Of a stretch of 64,000 nt of DNA, positions 49,727-61,813 are shown one piece after another (position 1 is the stretch's first letter; each line of letters starts with the position of its first letter). The notes under the pieces were generated by a model. The model did no database searches. It was not told the DNA's origin and worked only from the letters and a program-made list of their open reading frames with translations. The position numbers were made by a program, and so were the translations under genes. Source of the stretch: Botryosphaeria dothidea (taxonomy: Eukaryota > Ascomycota > Dothideomycetes > Botryosphaeriales > Botryosphaeriaceae); contig WWBZ02000033.1 in the NCBI GenBank assembly GCA_011503125.2, positions 3,410,001-3,474,000 on the forward strand, read 5' to 3'.

Positions 49727-52280
49727 GGTCAAGCTGCAGCACGCCCGGCCGCCGTCTGCTCCCGCGCCCACCACAAGCTCCCGCCTCAGCCCTCCCCTGC
49801 CAGCCAGCCGACCTGCCTGTCTGCGCCGCCGAGCATGGGGCGTGGATTTCCGTCCTGGAACGCAGGAGCTTGTTCCGGCACTGTGGTTAACGGGCGACGG
49901 GGCGCCAAAGCAAAAACCACCCAGGCGAACCTCAGCCTTCAGGCATCAGGGCAGCAACAGGGCAGCAGGGCATGCGGCGCTCTTTTCCGCGGCCGCGTCC
50001 TGTACCTTTCTGCTGCTGCATTTTGGTTCCTGCTGCAGACGACAGGTCATATTTTCTCCCTCCCAATTCCCCTCGCTCTCGCAGGCTGTCTGGTCCGGCA
50101 AAATGAGAATGCGCGGTGTGAGCCATGGACGTCCTGACCGGTCTGATACACCGCACACAGCTCCGGGTGGCGGCCGTCCTGTCCTCTGCATCTCCGCCGC
50201 TCGATGCGTCACGCTCTGCTCGCCACGGCCACATGAATGCGAGCACCTGCCAATCGAAACCCGTCCCGCCACTGTTCGGCGTTATTCTCGTCCAGCATTC
50301 GGATCATCTCTCGCACTCATGGAAGCTGAATTTCGCCGAACCGCAGCAGAGGAAAGGGGGTGGGTGTGAGAGGATCGTGATCAGCCAGACTTTCGTGCAG
50401 CAATAATTGCCATCTGTGGAGAGGCAATGATGTTGCGCCGTGGCAGGGTCAGCCACGGGCGGCCTTGGAAAAAGGCACCGGGATCTCCAGCGCTATCGCC
50501 ATCCTGATCAGATTCGCGGCCAGCAAGACCCTTGCTACCGCGCAGGCGACGAGTCGTGGTGACGCCAACGCCGAGCCTGGAGCTGGCGACAGCAACCTTC
50601 TCGCCTTCCAGTGCCCAGAGAGCCCGGACACCGCCCAGACTTGTTTGCGTGTGCGCGGTGCGTGTGCGTTTGCGCGTGTCTTTGATGTGGCAGAAGGCGG
50701 TGACAGCCAGCCAGCTTAGCGACGGACGGGCGGCGGTACCAGGCCAGCGCAGAACGGGATGATTCGCGGTTGACGATTCACCATCCCGGCCACCCACCGC
50801 CTGGCCACACCCTGGCTGCTAGGCCTGGCAAGGGCCCTTGATGGAGGATCCTGGAAATTCTGCCCGGGAGTTTTCTGCGCGCGTGAAGGAGAGCAGCAAG
50901 GGATCAGGGATGCTCGAGCACATTCAAACCGGCCAGCCGCATGAGGGCGCGCGCTAGGTCCAGGCTGATATCGAGTTTCAGTGCTGCTTGGAGCAGCACC
51001 AAAACGAGCGCCACGCCACGGCGGCCACGAGCGCGACCAGGGCCTCGTGCAGAAAGGGCGACTTACTGATGGGATCCGCAAACCGATGCGAGGTCGGGAG
51101 ACGGACTAAGGATCTTAGTCATGGGCCTTATTTCAATATCACCGCACTGCGCAGCGCACACTCCCAATATTGTGTGGGGAAACGCGAGGGCCTCTGCCTT
51201 CCCTTCTGCGCAGGTGATGCTGGGACGAGCCGAGGCAGTCCAGCGCAACCTGGCCGCTGCTCGAGCATCGTCGACGGTCTGTGTGGGAGCTCGCATGGCA
51301 TGAAAGCGCGCACGGCACCAGACGCGTTGCAAGAGAACGACGCACGGACATTGGGCGATCCGCGCGCTGAACCTTCCATGACCTGATGCGCAGAGCCTCG
51401 TTTCCCCGTTTCTCTTGCCTTTCCCGTCCGCCTTCAAGGGGAGTCCAGACATGTTCCGTTTCGACAAGACCTTTTGAGAAAGCCACTGCAGGAGGCGGCT
51501 AGGCGCGAGACGTGTGTCAGCCTCTACACGCTCTCAGCGCATTGCACGCTCGAAGATCCATGAACCTCGTCAGAGCGGCGATGGGCCTGAAGATTCGACG
51601 GGTTGAAGCATCCATGGATCGCGAGGTAGATCCGCAGGCGAAGCTTTGGGAAAAACGGGCTCGAGATGGAACGACGGAACCCAATGATTGCGCGCCTACG
51701 CCCGAGTGCAGATCGTCCAATGGCAGCGCCGTGCCTCCGCTGGACGATCGGCGCGCGGGCAGAGCAGGCGGGCACCACAAATCCCGCGGACTAAAACTGC
51801 GTCACGCCCGGCCTGGGGAAATCGAAATTCTGCTCCTCGAGTCAGGGGTACGAGGCTGTGCAGGGCCCGAGTCTGGGCCTGTCCTCATCCGGATCGCAGC
51901 CATGGTTGAGGTAAATTTGCGCTGTGCCAGACGAGGCGTGAGATCGGATGACGGGGCCGGCAGCAATTGAACAGTCAGCGCGCAGTTGGTGAGAGCGCGC
52001 AGCAGCCTCAGGAGGAATGTCCGTGACGGGGCCACATTTGTCACTCACCCGGAGCCAGAGAATGCCTGGCCTTGGCGGCGGTGTTTTTGCAGCGGAGCCC
52101 GGAGCCTCGCCAAACGCCACCGAAGAGGCAAGCGCATGCGCGTCGTGACGTCTGTCTGATGGCTGGCGTTGACGGCGGCGGCGGCCAGAGAAGTTTGAGA
52201 GGCCTGCCATGGACCCCGCGGCCAGGGTACACGGCAAACCGCGGGGAGACGACGCTGACCGGCCACTACGGACGATTGAT

Positions 52281-52302
52281 GGCGACGGCGACGGCGACGG
52301 CA
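52281..52302. repeat. (GGCGAC)n simple repeat
   Basis: Three and a half GGCGAC units in the GC-rich part of the gene-free region. Confidence 0.75.
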
Positions 52303-53162
52303 GGATGGCAACGGGAGCGCGGCGGCTCTCCAGAGCGCTTCTCGAAGACGCCGCCGCTGCTGGAAGCAAGAAGCAAAGCGCGCACACATGGCCGCGCGCG
52401 CACAAGCTCTCGAGACACACTCGCAAGCGGCCGGCGCCGAAGGACCGGGTCTGATCCGCCATGCAAACGGGCCAAGGGATGTTCGCCGGCTGCAGCAACG
52501 TCTCATTTCTCCTGATGCTGCAAAATGACTCCTCGACCCGCTCGTTTCGGGCATTCTTTCAGCATCAGCAGCTGCTGCGGGAACGTGGCGGGTTCTCGCC
52601 GCGGCCGGGCGAGCAATGAGGAGGGCCGGTCGTCGGGCGCGATGCGGTACGGCTGGCAGAACCCCATACGGAGATAGCAGATCGTAATCACAGCACGCAT
52701 TCCTCTCGGCTACGCCCAACAGCGCAAGGTGCCCGCCTGCGAGCACCAGCTGTGCGCGGGTGCAGCAGGGCCAGCTTGTGGACGGAGCTATCCCCGCCTG
52801 ACGCTAGAGCGCCTGTTGCTGCTGATGAGGCGCACCCTCTTGCGATGCGCGCTTTTGCAACGCCAGCACGCCCAGCCTGTGGCAGTGGCATATGCTCCCC
52901 CGAGGACTCACCTCCGCGCGCTGCGAGTCGCTGGCGCGCAAAGCTCAGATGCTGCCTGCCGGCCCGCGCCCCTCTCAAGCCGCGCGCATCATTGCCGCTC
53001 GCGGGACTCGTATCGCGGTGGAGAGAGGGCAGATGTAACGTGGTTGGCAAATTACAAATGCAGCGAAGGGGGCGTGAATGCCAATAAGGTCGACACTTGA
53101 TACGCGAGCTATGATCGCCGTCGTCATCCGCCTGTGCGCGGGCTCCACGGCGGAGTGTTGGA

Positions 53163-53190
53163 GTGGCAGTGACAGTGGCAGTGGCAGCAG
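53163..53190. repeat. (GTGGCA)n-like simple repeat
   Basis: Imperfect copies of GTGGCA/GTGACA in the GC-rich region upstream of CON7. Confidence 0.7.
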
Positions 53191-55121
53191 AAACACGCCG
53201 GGCTTGGAGGTGACGATGATGAGACAGAGCAGGTGGCCAGCGCGCCGCGGGGATGCCGCTGCTTCCACCGCGGCGGGCAGGCGCGCGAGTCGGTGAGCAG
53301 CAGCGCGGTGTTGTGTCGGAATTTGCTGTTGCGGAGAGGAGTGCGTCGAGCATCGCCGCCGCCCAGCAACACGCCCAGAATGCGCGCTCCACCGCGGCGT
53401 GCATTCGATACAATAATTTGCAGGCACAGGCAGGCAGGCGGCGGGCTGGGTGTGGAGGTGCTGCCTCTCTGCCCTCGAGCGATCAATATTGCGGCAGGGG
53501 CCCCCCGGCCCCCGCCGGGCAGGCGGCCTGAGCCTGCTCTCGCATGCGCATCTCGGCGCCCTCTGCGCTCGCCGGCTGCTCAGCCTCAATCAGCACCTCT
53601 CCCTCTCGCTCGCTCGTTCGCGCGCTGCCAGCTGCCGTCACGTCGCCCGCGCCCTGACGCAGACGCAGACAAGCCTTTTGCTAGGCCGGTGTAGGCTTGG
53701 CACGCAACCCCAATATCCGCGTGCTCGTCTCGCGCTAGCCCGCAGGTGTGCTTGATTCGACGCACACCAACCTCCACCTCAGCCAGGCCACTTTTGCCAC
53801 CATCCCGACTCCGTCGCTAGCCCATCGCGAATCTCGCACCTCTGCGCGCTATCCCCTCCGCTGCCGTCATACCAGATCACCGCGTGCGTGCAACACGTGT
53901 GACGCGCGCCCGCACACTGTCCGCCGTTGAAGCTGCGCGCGTCGTCGTCCGCCGGCAGCAGCACCCGCAGCGACCGCCCTCGACCCAGCACGACGCGGAG
54001 CGGTGACCGCGCCCATCGCGCCCGCGCTCCGGCAGCATTCACAGCCAGGCCAGTAACAGCACAGCGGCACCCTCGACGTGCGGCGGAAGAGCGCCAGAAC
54101 GCGCCCCCCGACCCCGACACGCCCGACCAGCACCACCCCCGGGAGCGTCGGCGCATGCACACAGGATCTGCACACGGTCAGGCACTCGCAGCCGCGGCAT
54201 TTGCTCATCAGTCAGCGCGCTGGGAAGGGCCCGCGGACTAGATTGCGCAAAGTCTGGTCGACGCGAAGTCTATTTACCTCGCTGACCCGTGGAAGGGCCG
54301 ACTAAGGCAACGCCGGTCCGGTCGCTCTCACTGGGCAGTCTGGGCCGCCCGCGTCCAGGGCTCTCACCGTGGTTTCATACGTGGTAGCGCTACGGCCGCT
54401 CTTAACCTGCCTGGGTACCGAGGTCCTCGCGCTTTTCCACTTTTTCCTCGCCCGGCTCCCAAGCACAGCCTAGCCCGCCGCCCGTCCGTCCCAAAGCTCA
54501 GAACGAATCCTTCCGTCGACACGGCTGGGAAGGGGATCTCCAGCGACTCGGCGTCATTACCTCACAGCTTAAGCTAAGGCTAGACCTGCAATTGGCGCCG
54601 CAATCTTCACAGGGCACACGCCACGCTCCCACCGTGCCCAAACACCAACCCCTACCTGCCGCTAGCCGGCCTCAGCTACCTCCATCTTGTTTGATATTCT
54701 CCAGCGCACCAGCTTCTGGCATCCGTGCGACTGCCTGCACGTCGCACTTGCACCTTCGACGGCGCGCGCTACCACGCTACCAGCGCGAGCATCCACGGTC
54801 AGCACAGCCAGCATCAGCCAGGCTACCGATCAAGCGCCCGCACCACCCAGCCTCCGTGCGCAATCTTGGTCCTGGTGGGCTACCGGAGCGAATCTGCCGA
54901 GAGCGCCCAACTTTCTCCTCTCTAGCCTGACTTGAAAGAGACCGGCTTGCGCATCACCCGCATCTAAGTCGCACGCTATCGTGCTTGTCGACATCCACCG
55001 CCCACGGTCATTCTAGTCAGCTGTTTGGATCCCAGCCTCGGTCCGCACGGCCTTTCCACCTCCTGCTGGTCAATACCACCGGCGGCGAATCATCCGCGAA
55101 CGCTTGCCAATTAAGCGTGAC

Positions 55122-56805
55122 ATGTCCTCGAGCTATCCTTCTCCTCACCCAGCACCTGAGAGCCCTCTGTCGCCAAGTCAAAAGCTTGCCCTGCATCTCA
55201 ACGGACACGCGCAGTCTATGGACGGTAGACAAAACGACTACTCGCAGTCAGGTTTGAATTCGCCCTACCCATTCTCCACCGCAGAACCTCAGTCTGAAGG
55301 TTCTTCCGCAGATCAAGCATCTGCTGCGCAATATCCTCCGGGCTCCGATCCTCGTTCTGCCAACTTCTCTTCCTCTGCCACTCCCACCTCCGAGTACGGC
55401 ATCAATCCGTCTTCCGCGCGCTCAGGCTCTTTCCCGGAATACGTTCAGCGAGGACATTATCCACCAGCTGGTCAGACCCCGCAAGCAGGGAATATGGCGC
55501 AAGCAACAAGTCCGTCCATGCCTTTGCCTGATGGCAATGCCAACAACAACGCGCAAAGCAACAAGTCTGACCCCGAAGTACCTATAGATCCTTCGATAGC
55601 TGCGGCTACCTCCCCCACCTACCCTCCTCACGGTCAATACTCTCCCTACCCGCCGCAGCACGAGATGCCGCACTACGGCGGCCACCCAGCGACGCCTGTG
55701 TATCGTACTGATCAGTGGGGTCAACACTACCCCGGAATGTACGGGCACGCGCCTGTGTCTTCTGGTCCTCCGGCACCATCAATGGTTTCGCCGGTGCAGC
55801 GCCCGCCAACGGTAAGTTACGCGTCGCAGCCCGGTGTCGCCTACGTTGGGGTCCGTACTGACGCATACATGTCGCAGGGTGGCCACCCTCTCTCTACCGT
55901 TTACTCTTTTGTTCCCATTCCCGGCGCGCAGCAGCATAAGCGTCCGCGCAGGCGCTACGAGGAAATTGAGCGCATGTATAAATGTGGTTGGAACGGCTGC
56001 GAAAAGGCATACGGAACCCTCAATCACCTTAACGCGCACGTCACAATGCAATCGCACGGCCAAAAGCGCACACCAGAAGGTATGTGGTGTTGTTTTCCCA
56101 CACTAGTCGCGATGGTCCGTGTAGCGTACGATCGACCCCAGGTTTATGCTCGGGGCGCGTTTGGTGTTGCGAACTATTTTGGTGGTTCCCGCTCGGTCGG
56201 GGTCGTCGACTTGGTGGCCGAAAGCTAGTACAAGACTACCCATGCCCTGCTAGCTTCAACACCAAACACACCAACACATCCACTAGTGTTTAAACATGAC
56301 GCCCACTAACATTCTTCGCAACAGAGTTTAAAGAAATCCGTAAAGAATGGAAGGCCAAGAAGAAGGAGGAGGAGGCTCAGCGCAAGGCCGAAGACGAGCG
56401 GCAACGCCAGGCCGAGCAGCAGCGCCAGGCGCAGAACAACGACAACCCCAACAGCAACCCTGAGACGCCCATCTACGGCCAGCCTCGTGCTATGGGACAA
56501 CCTGTGCAGATGGGTGGACCCCAGCTGCCTCCCATCGGCTATGCTCCTGCCGCAAGTGGTCAGGCGCCGGCGCAGTATGGCACGCAGAGTCCTAGCGCGA
56601 TTGGAGAGATGGCCCAGTATGCCGCCGCCAACCCACAGATGTACCCAAGCAGTGCGTCTAATGCGAGTAGCAGCTACCCACAGTCGCCCTACGCGCAAGG
56701 CCAGAACATGTACCAACAACGTACGCCTCTCCTCGCGATCCACCGCGGATCACCAGCGCTAACCTCTCTCTAGCCGCGGATAACGGATCGAACTTTCAGC
56801 AATAG
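55122..56805 (+). CDS. CON7: Con7-type C2H2 transcription factor
   Basis: Exons 55122-56079, 56325-56720 and 56774-56805 give 461 aa. The ATG at 55122 (MSSSYPSPHPAPES) is the first in frame after a leader; a further upstream exon cannot be excluded. The N-terminal half is Ser/Pro/Tyr/Gln-rich and disordered. The signature block VPIPGAQQHKRPRRRYEEI, then ERMYKCGWNGCEKAYGTLN and HLNAHVTMQSHGQKRTPE, holds one C2H2 finger (C-x4-C-x12-H-x5-H, about 288-313) after an Arg-rich patch. It is followed by EFKEIRKEWKAKKKEEEAQR, a highly charged helix, and a Gln/Pro-rich tail ending ADNGSNFQQ. This is the Con7 arrangement. Con7 controls conidium morphology and infection structures in Magnaporthe and related fungi. 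A 66-nt stop-free stretch (55810-55875) looks like an intron inside exon 1. Confidence 0.92.
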
Positions 56806-59800
56806 ACACATGACCCCTCCGCTTTTTCAACCTTTCGGTGCCTCCCATACGTCCCAATCTCCTCATAGTCCGGTTTTTTGTTACGACATCAGCATGGTTG
56901 CATTTTGATCGCGTTCAGGTTTTGTCGACAATGCATTTACGGCGGCTCAAATTCTTTCGGGGGGTGTTTGCGGTCACAAGCAAAGGATACGATAATTACG
57001 ATATGATGGTCGCGCCACAGTTCTTGGTCCACAACTGGCCTATCATTTTCACGGAAAGACCTGTTGCACCAGGGCGGGGCGGTGGTGCTGCCCACGAAAA
57101 GAACACGGCGTTGCCCCTTGGGTCATGCTCTTTTAGGAGTCAGGCGGCGGCAGAACCTCTCACATCACTATCCGGCATTCACACGGTCATGTGGGACGGC
57201 GGCCACTCTCTGCGGGTTTCCTCAAAAGTTTCGGCTGCATCAATTATCGATTCAGGAGCTTCTAGAGACATGCATTCCAACCCGGCGCATCTGAAACAAT
57301 TCGTCGCTACTCTTCGTTTGGTCATGGGGTTAATGCAGGAGGTGAGCGAGGGTATGGGAAGGATATGCTGGAGGCAAAAAGACAATGCAAGTCCCTGGAA
57401 GATACCACCTCGGCTGTAGCAATAGCCTATCGTCCTGTCGCTTTTGTGTGCGCGCGCGATTCATTCAGATATCAGTTTGTTGCTTCCTTCACGCGGGCGT
57501 ATCTCTGTTTCCCGGGGCTTCAGGGTGACATTGACCACGAGAGCGGGAAACTGAAGGGCATGTAAGTACGTAGTTTTTTTTTTTCTATTTTGCGGACCTT
57601 GTGCAGCAGCAGTCCTCCCCACAACAATCCTGTTTCTGTGTAACCATGATAGATGTGGCGCACGGTGTGTCTCCGTAATTCCCAAGTCCTCAGGTTCCAA
57701 GGTCGCGACGTTGTCGTAACAGTCTCCGAGATGGGGATTCAAAAAATGCGATGTATCACATAGCCGGGTTGGGCGGGCAAGCAAGCATTACGACGGTCGC
57801 GTGTGGGTACGGGGCGCCTGCATCGCAACACGGGACTTCCGGGAACGGTGGAAATGGGATGAGCTGAGTGGAAATCAGACTCGCCGATACCGTCTCCGGG
57901 TAGTGCAAAGAATTCCTCGGCTCCCGTGCACGCCGTCTTCACGGTCGCTCAGTCTCTCTATTCCCTTCCCTCTTCGCCGATGGGCGCTCGAGGCTTGGAT
58001 TGCGTGGACGGGCACGAAAGTGTGGTGGCTGCGTGGTCGGCTGTCTGCGCATTGCAGAGCGCGTCTCCGCCTGGCCTGCATGATGCATGCGGCCGGCGGC
58101 ATTGCCGATCCGCCTTTTTTCCCTCTCTCACCCTCCTCGCTCTGCCATTCACACCCATGCCATTGCACATCCTTGCCACGGCGCCCTGCACCCGGCACCC
58201 TATCTTACGTCAAATGGGAGGTGTGCGGAACAGGGCGTGTGTGGACACGGGACTGCATCTCCCCTCCTCTTCGCTGCGCGGCTTGTACGTTGTGGCAGTG
58301 GTGGTCGATAGCGGGAACTAGAAGAGGGGAGAAAAACATAATTTTTCTTTTATTACTTCTTTGGCTGTGCCGTTGTGGTAAAGAAATTGCCTGATCGGTG
58401 ACCTATGGGTTTTTTGTTTTGTTGAACGGTTTTGGACTATGCCGGGTTGGGCATCCAACGGTAAGGTACTTACAGTTGTACGCGAGAGTGAGATGCCGTC
58501 CCTATGCGCGCCTGACGGTGGATTACGACCGAGGGGGGGGGGAGGGGTGGGAACACACGGCAAGCCTAAATGGCAGCCAAGGAAAACAATCGTATATGTT
58601 GGCTTAGAGGGGGACAAAAGGGAATTCGCAGGGCTGAACTGGGCTGTGGCTTTTCTTTTTGGCGCAGGCATCCAACAATTCCAATTGTCATCGACTTCAC
58701 GATTTCGCACGCCCGCGCAAATCTAGATGCAGAGATGCGAGATTCGGCTTTGCGCATGACCTAGTGGCGACGACGACGCAGCCTGGGCGTGGCGGGCCAG
58801 TTCGATTGACAAGAAGAAAATTTTTGCACCTTCTCTGTTCGATATATTGCTGTGGAGGCGATATTGATGGACATGACGCTGACTGCTTGATGATGTGAGT
58901 TTCTATTGCTGAGAAGAGGGGCTTCCCTTTGTGCCGTGCGTTTCCGGGCGATTCTCTTTTTCTTACCACTCCACAATTTTTTTCTTCTTGCTTGCTCGGA
59001 CTCCTCGCACCCAGCAGAGGGGACCACCCAATAATTGCGGCGGTCGCTCTTCGTTTTCGCGAAGCACAGAGCTTGGCTGGGACGGACATGCCCCGCGGCA
59101 GGGGGGCGTTGTGGTAGGGCAGACAGACGAGCAGCAGGCAGGCAGCACAGGCGAACAGACGAACATGCGTGCAGCAGCAGACACACGGGTCATTTTTCTG
59201 CTGCTTTTCACATCACCGCATCGCGTACACGGCAGACGAGAGCGACCCGGCCAGTCAGGATGGATGCTGGACGGACATGCTTGCTGCATTGAGAGTGCAC
59301 AGAGCAAGAGCTCCGGTCCCTCGGGGTCAGAAACGCAGCGCAGCCGGTGAAGGGCTTTGTATAGCAGAGGCTTCGATAATGGTCCGACGAACTCCTGTCG
59401 TAGAACGACGACTCGAGGGAATGGCGAGTGGGCAAGAAAACTGGGGAGAATGGACGGTGGCACGAAGCGGTCTCGGTCTCTCGCTCACTCTCACACATTC
59501 TTTCTTCTTCCGTTGCGTGCGGCGTTTGTCGTTCACCACTCACGACATGCCAACGAGCAGGAAGCCGGTAAGACGGTGGTGTGTGCGTATGTGTTGTGCG
59601 TCCCACGGCTTATGTGTGTGAGAGCGGCATGCCACCGGCCGGCCCACTCAGGCCTCAAAACGCAAGACGTTTGTCATGTTACACGAGCGCGAAAGCGCTC
59701 TGTCTCTTTTTCTCTCTCATTGCTTCAAATCCTTCTCGTTTCCTTTCTCTGTCTTTTTCGGCTCCTTACTGGCAGGACAGCGAGTCGGTTTTGTTTTGGG

Positions 59801-61813
59801 TGATGCACCGCGAGAACGCCCGCCGCCGATGAGTGGGGAACATTATCACGCGACATGGCAGTCGCTCACTTCATGCCGCACGAGCAGCAGGCAGTGGCAT
59901 GCGGGGCGACGGTGGTGGCTGGGAGAGGGGCGCGCGCCCATTAACGTTGAGCGGATAAATTCATTTCTGTCGCAAAATGTGCTGGCATCGCATGGTTCGA
60001 TGGGGGTGAGGGTGGGTGGTGGGAAGAGAAAACGATGTGTCTGTGCGATGGTCGTCGGTTTTGGGTGTTGATGGGCATTCTTTCTCTACTGCACTCTGCT
60101 GACAGCCACGAAAAAGCCCGACCGTCCTCACGGGCTCTGTTCCCGACGAGGAGGGCGCGGCCAGCGGGCTCTAGCTAGGGGAAAACATGCCAAACGAGCT
60201 TCCCAGCTGATGCTTGCTCCCGCCGTCTTAGCTGCTCATCGTTTTTCGAAAAGCGGGTAGCGAGGCGGGAAGCAACCTTGTCAGAAGCAAGGTTACAGGA
60301 CGGCGGGCTGGGTGCTGCGTGTGCGAGTGTGTCTAGTATGCTTGCTTGCTTGCAGCGACGGTTGCGCCAGGCGAAAGCTAATGTGTCATGCGAGTGACTG
60401 GGTAGGCTTCCGTTTGACGTCCTTGTTGCACGGCAGTAGTGTGGTTTCTCACTTAGATGAGCGGAGGGCAAAGCTTGGCCGGGGTGAAAGTTGATGCGGT
60501 GACCACGACGCGCAGGCAGCATCAGCGGTAGCAGCAGTATAGCGCCCGAGGGGCCTGGTGCTAGTGTGGGCAAGGTAGGTCAATGAGTCGCCGCTGAAGC
60601 TTGGGGGCGTAAACGCGGAGGCGGAGGCAGATCGATCTAAGATGTCTTGCGTGCTTGCCGGCGCCATGATTATTATTGCTTGCTTGCTATGCTTTGCTTG
60701 GGGCGGGCCGCACCTTCTCTCGGCCGGCAGGGACATGGACATGGTCATGGAGCGGAGCCGCAGCGTGCTAGCTAGTAGTGTATTGTAGAGCGACGCCAGC
60801 GCTGCGGTAGCTTCTTGCTGCTAATATAGCTATTCGGCCTGTCCCTGGCGGGCCATGATTCAAGCTATCCACTACGCAAGCTCCGTCGTGACGAAGGCTA
60901 GGCTGCCAGGGCCCGTCACGGTGTTCCGCTCCCGCTTCCTTCCCGGCCGCACCAACCCTCGCCGGTGTGCAAACCACCACCCATCCGCCCCAGCACCAGC
61001 ACCAGCACCAGCGCCGTCGTTCCAGCCTGCCCGCGCTCGCCTCCACGCCGGCAGCTCGCAGGATTGCCGGCGCGCGGGCAAACGTGCGCGCTAGGATGGC
61101 CGCGCCCGCTGCTGCCGCTGCCACATGGCCGTCCTCCTCCGCCGGCTCAGTTCAGCCTTACCACCTAGCGAGAGCCGCGAGAACGGCGCGCGGAGTACAC
61201 ATGCTAGCTGGGATTAGGACCGGAAGATCGCCTGTCAGATCCTGCGCCTGCCACCCGGTTCCTTGCGGCAATCCTGCCAGCCATGCCTCGAGTGATCTGC
61301 CGCTACGGCAAGCCAGCGCCGCCGAACCACCTCCAAGCCTCGCTCATGACTGCTCTTTGCAGCTGGGCGCCGGCCCGGCGAGAGGGGGCTGCCGAACTGC
61401 TACTGCGCGACCGCTCATCCCCCAGCAGAGGCCATTCCCGCCGCCCTGGGTCCTAATGGCCGTGTGTTGGTCAGCAACCTGCCTAACGGTTCGAGGGAAG
61501 GCGCATGGAGACGCTGCCAGGACTGTCGAGTAGGCCCAGTGTGGCAGTGCGGAGCCTGCAGATAGGCCGCCTGGCGAGCCAGGCCCTTTCTCCAAATGGT
61601 GAGGTGTTGTTGGCCTGTCGGAAGAAGACGACCGAAGCGGATTTACGGAGCATCGGCGCATCTCCCGCGCGATGCTCGCTGGCGCGCAAGCACGTGATCC
61701 GTCCGTCGGCCAAAAAATTAAGAGAGGCTGCCGATGATACTTTCGTCACCGATGTCTGCGCGTTCCTGCGACGCGACCACCCCTCCCGCCCCGTCCTCTC
61801 GCATCCTCCTCCA
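56806..61813. other. 5-kb gene-free region between CON7 and the PPR gene
   Basis: The left end should hold the CON7 3' UTR. ORFs such as 56838-57419 and 57801-58394 translate to Cys/Trp/Arg-rich sequence without family motifs and are probably chance. A (CAGCAC)n repeat lies at about 60990-61011. The right end (61.0-61.8 kb) is GC-rich and should contain the PPR gene promoter. No RNA gene or transposon recognised. Confidence 0.5.
60990..61011. repeat. (CAGCAC)n simple repeat
   Basis: Between three and four CAGCAC units upstream of the PPR gene. Confidence 0.75.

Larger units (their letters stand above)
44811..55121. other. 10.3-kb gene-free region upstream of CON7
   Basis: No protein gene can be supported. 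Many short ORFs overlap in all frames, with Arg/Pro/Ala/Cys-rich translations and no recurring family motifs. The left part (44.8-49.3 kb) is mixed with T-runs and G/T-rich stretches; the right part (49.4-55.1 kb) is markedly GC- and CpG-rich. Several short simple repeats occur (listed separately). I saw no tRNA, rRNA, transposase or reverse transcriptase signature. The region probably includes distal promoter, long leader exons or introns of CON7, and possibly noncoding transcripts; this is inference from layout. Confidence 0.55.

Noticed and set aside
49407..50369. 320-codon plus-strand ORF in the gene-free region
   Set aside because: Longest ORF there, but GC-rich, Arg/Pro/Ala/Cys-rich translation overlapping ORFs in other frames; no domain.
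57801..58394. 197-codon ORF downstream of CON7
   Set aside because: Trp/Cys/Arg-rich chance translation, no motif.
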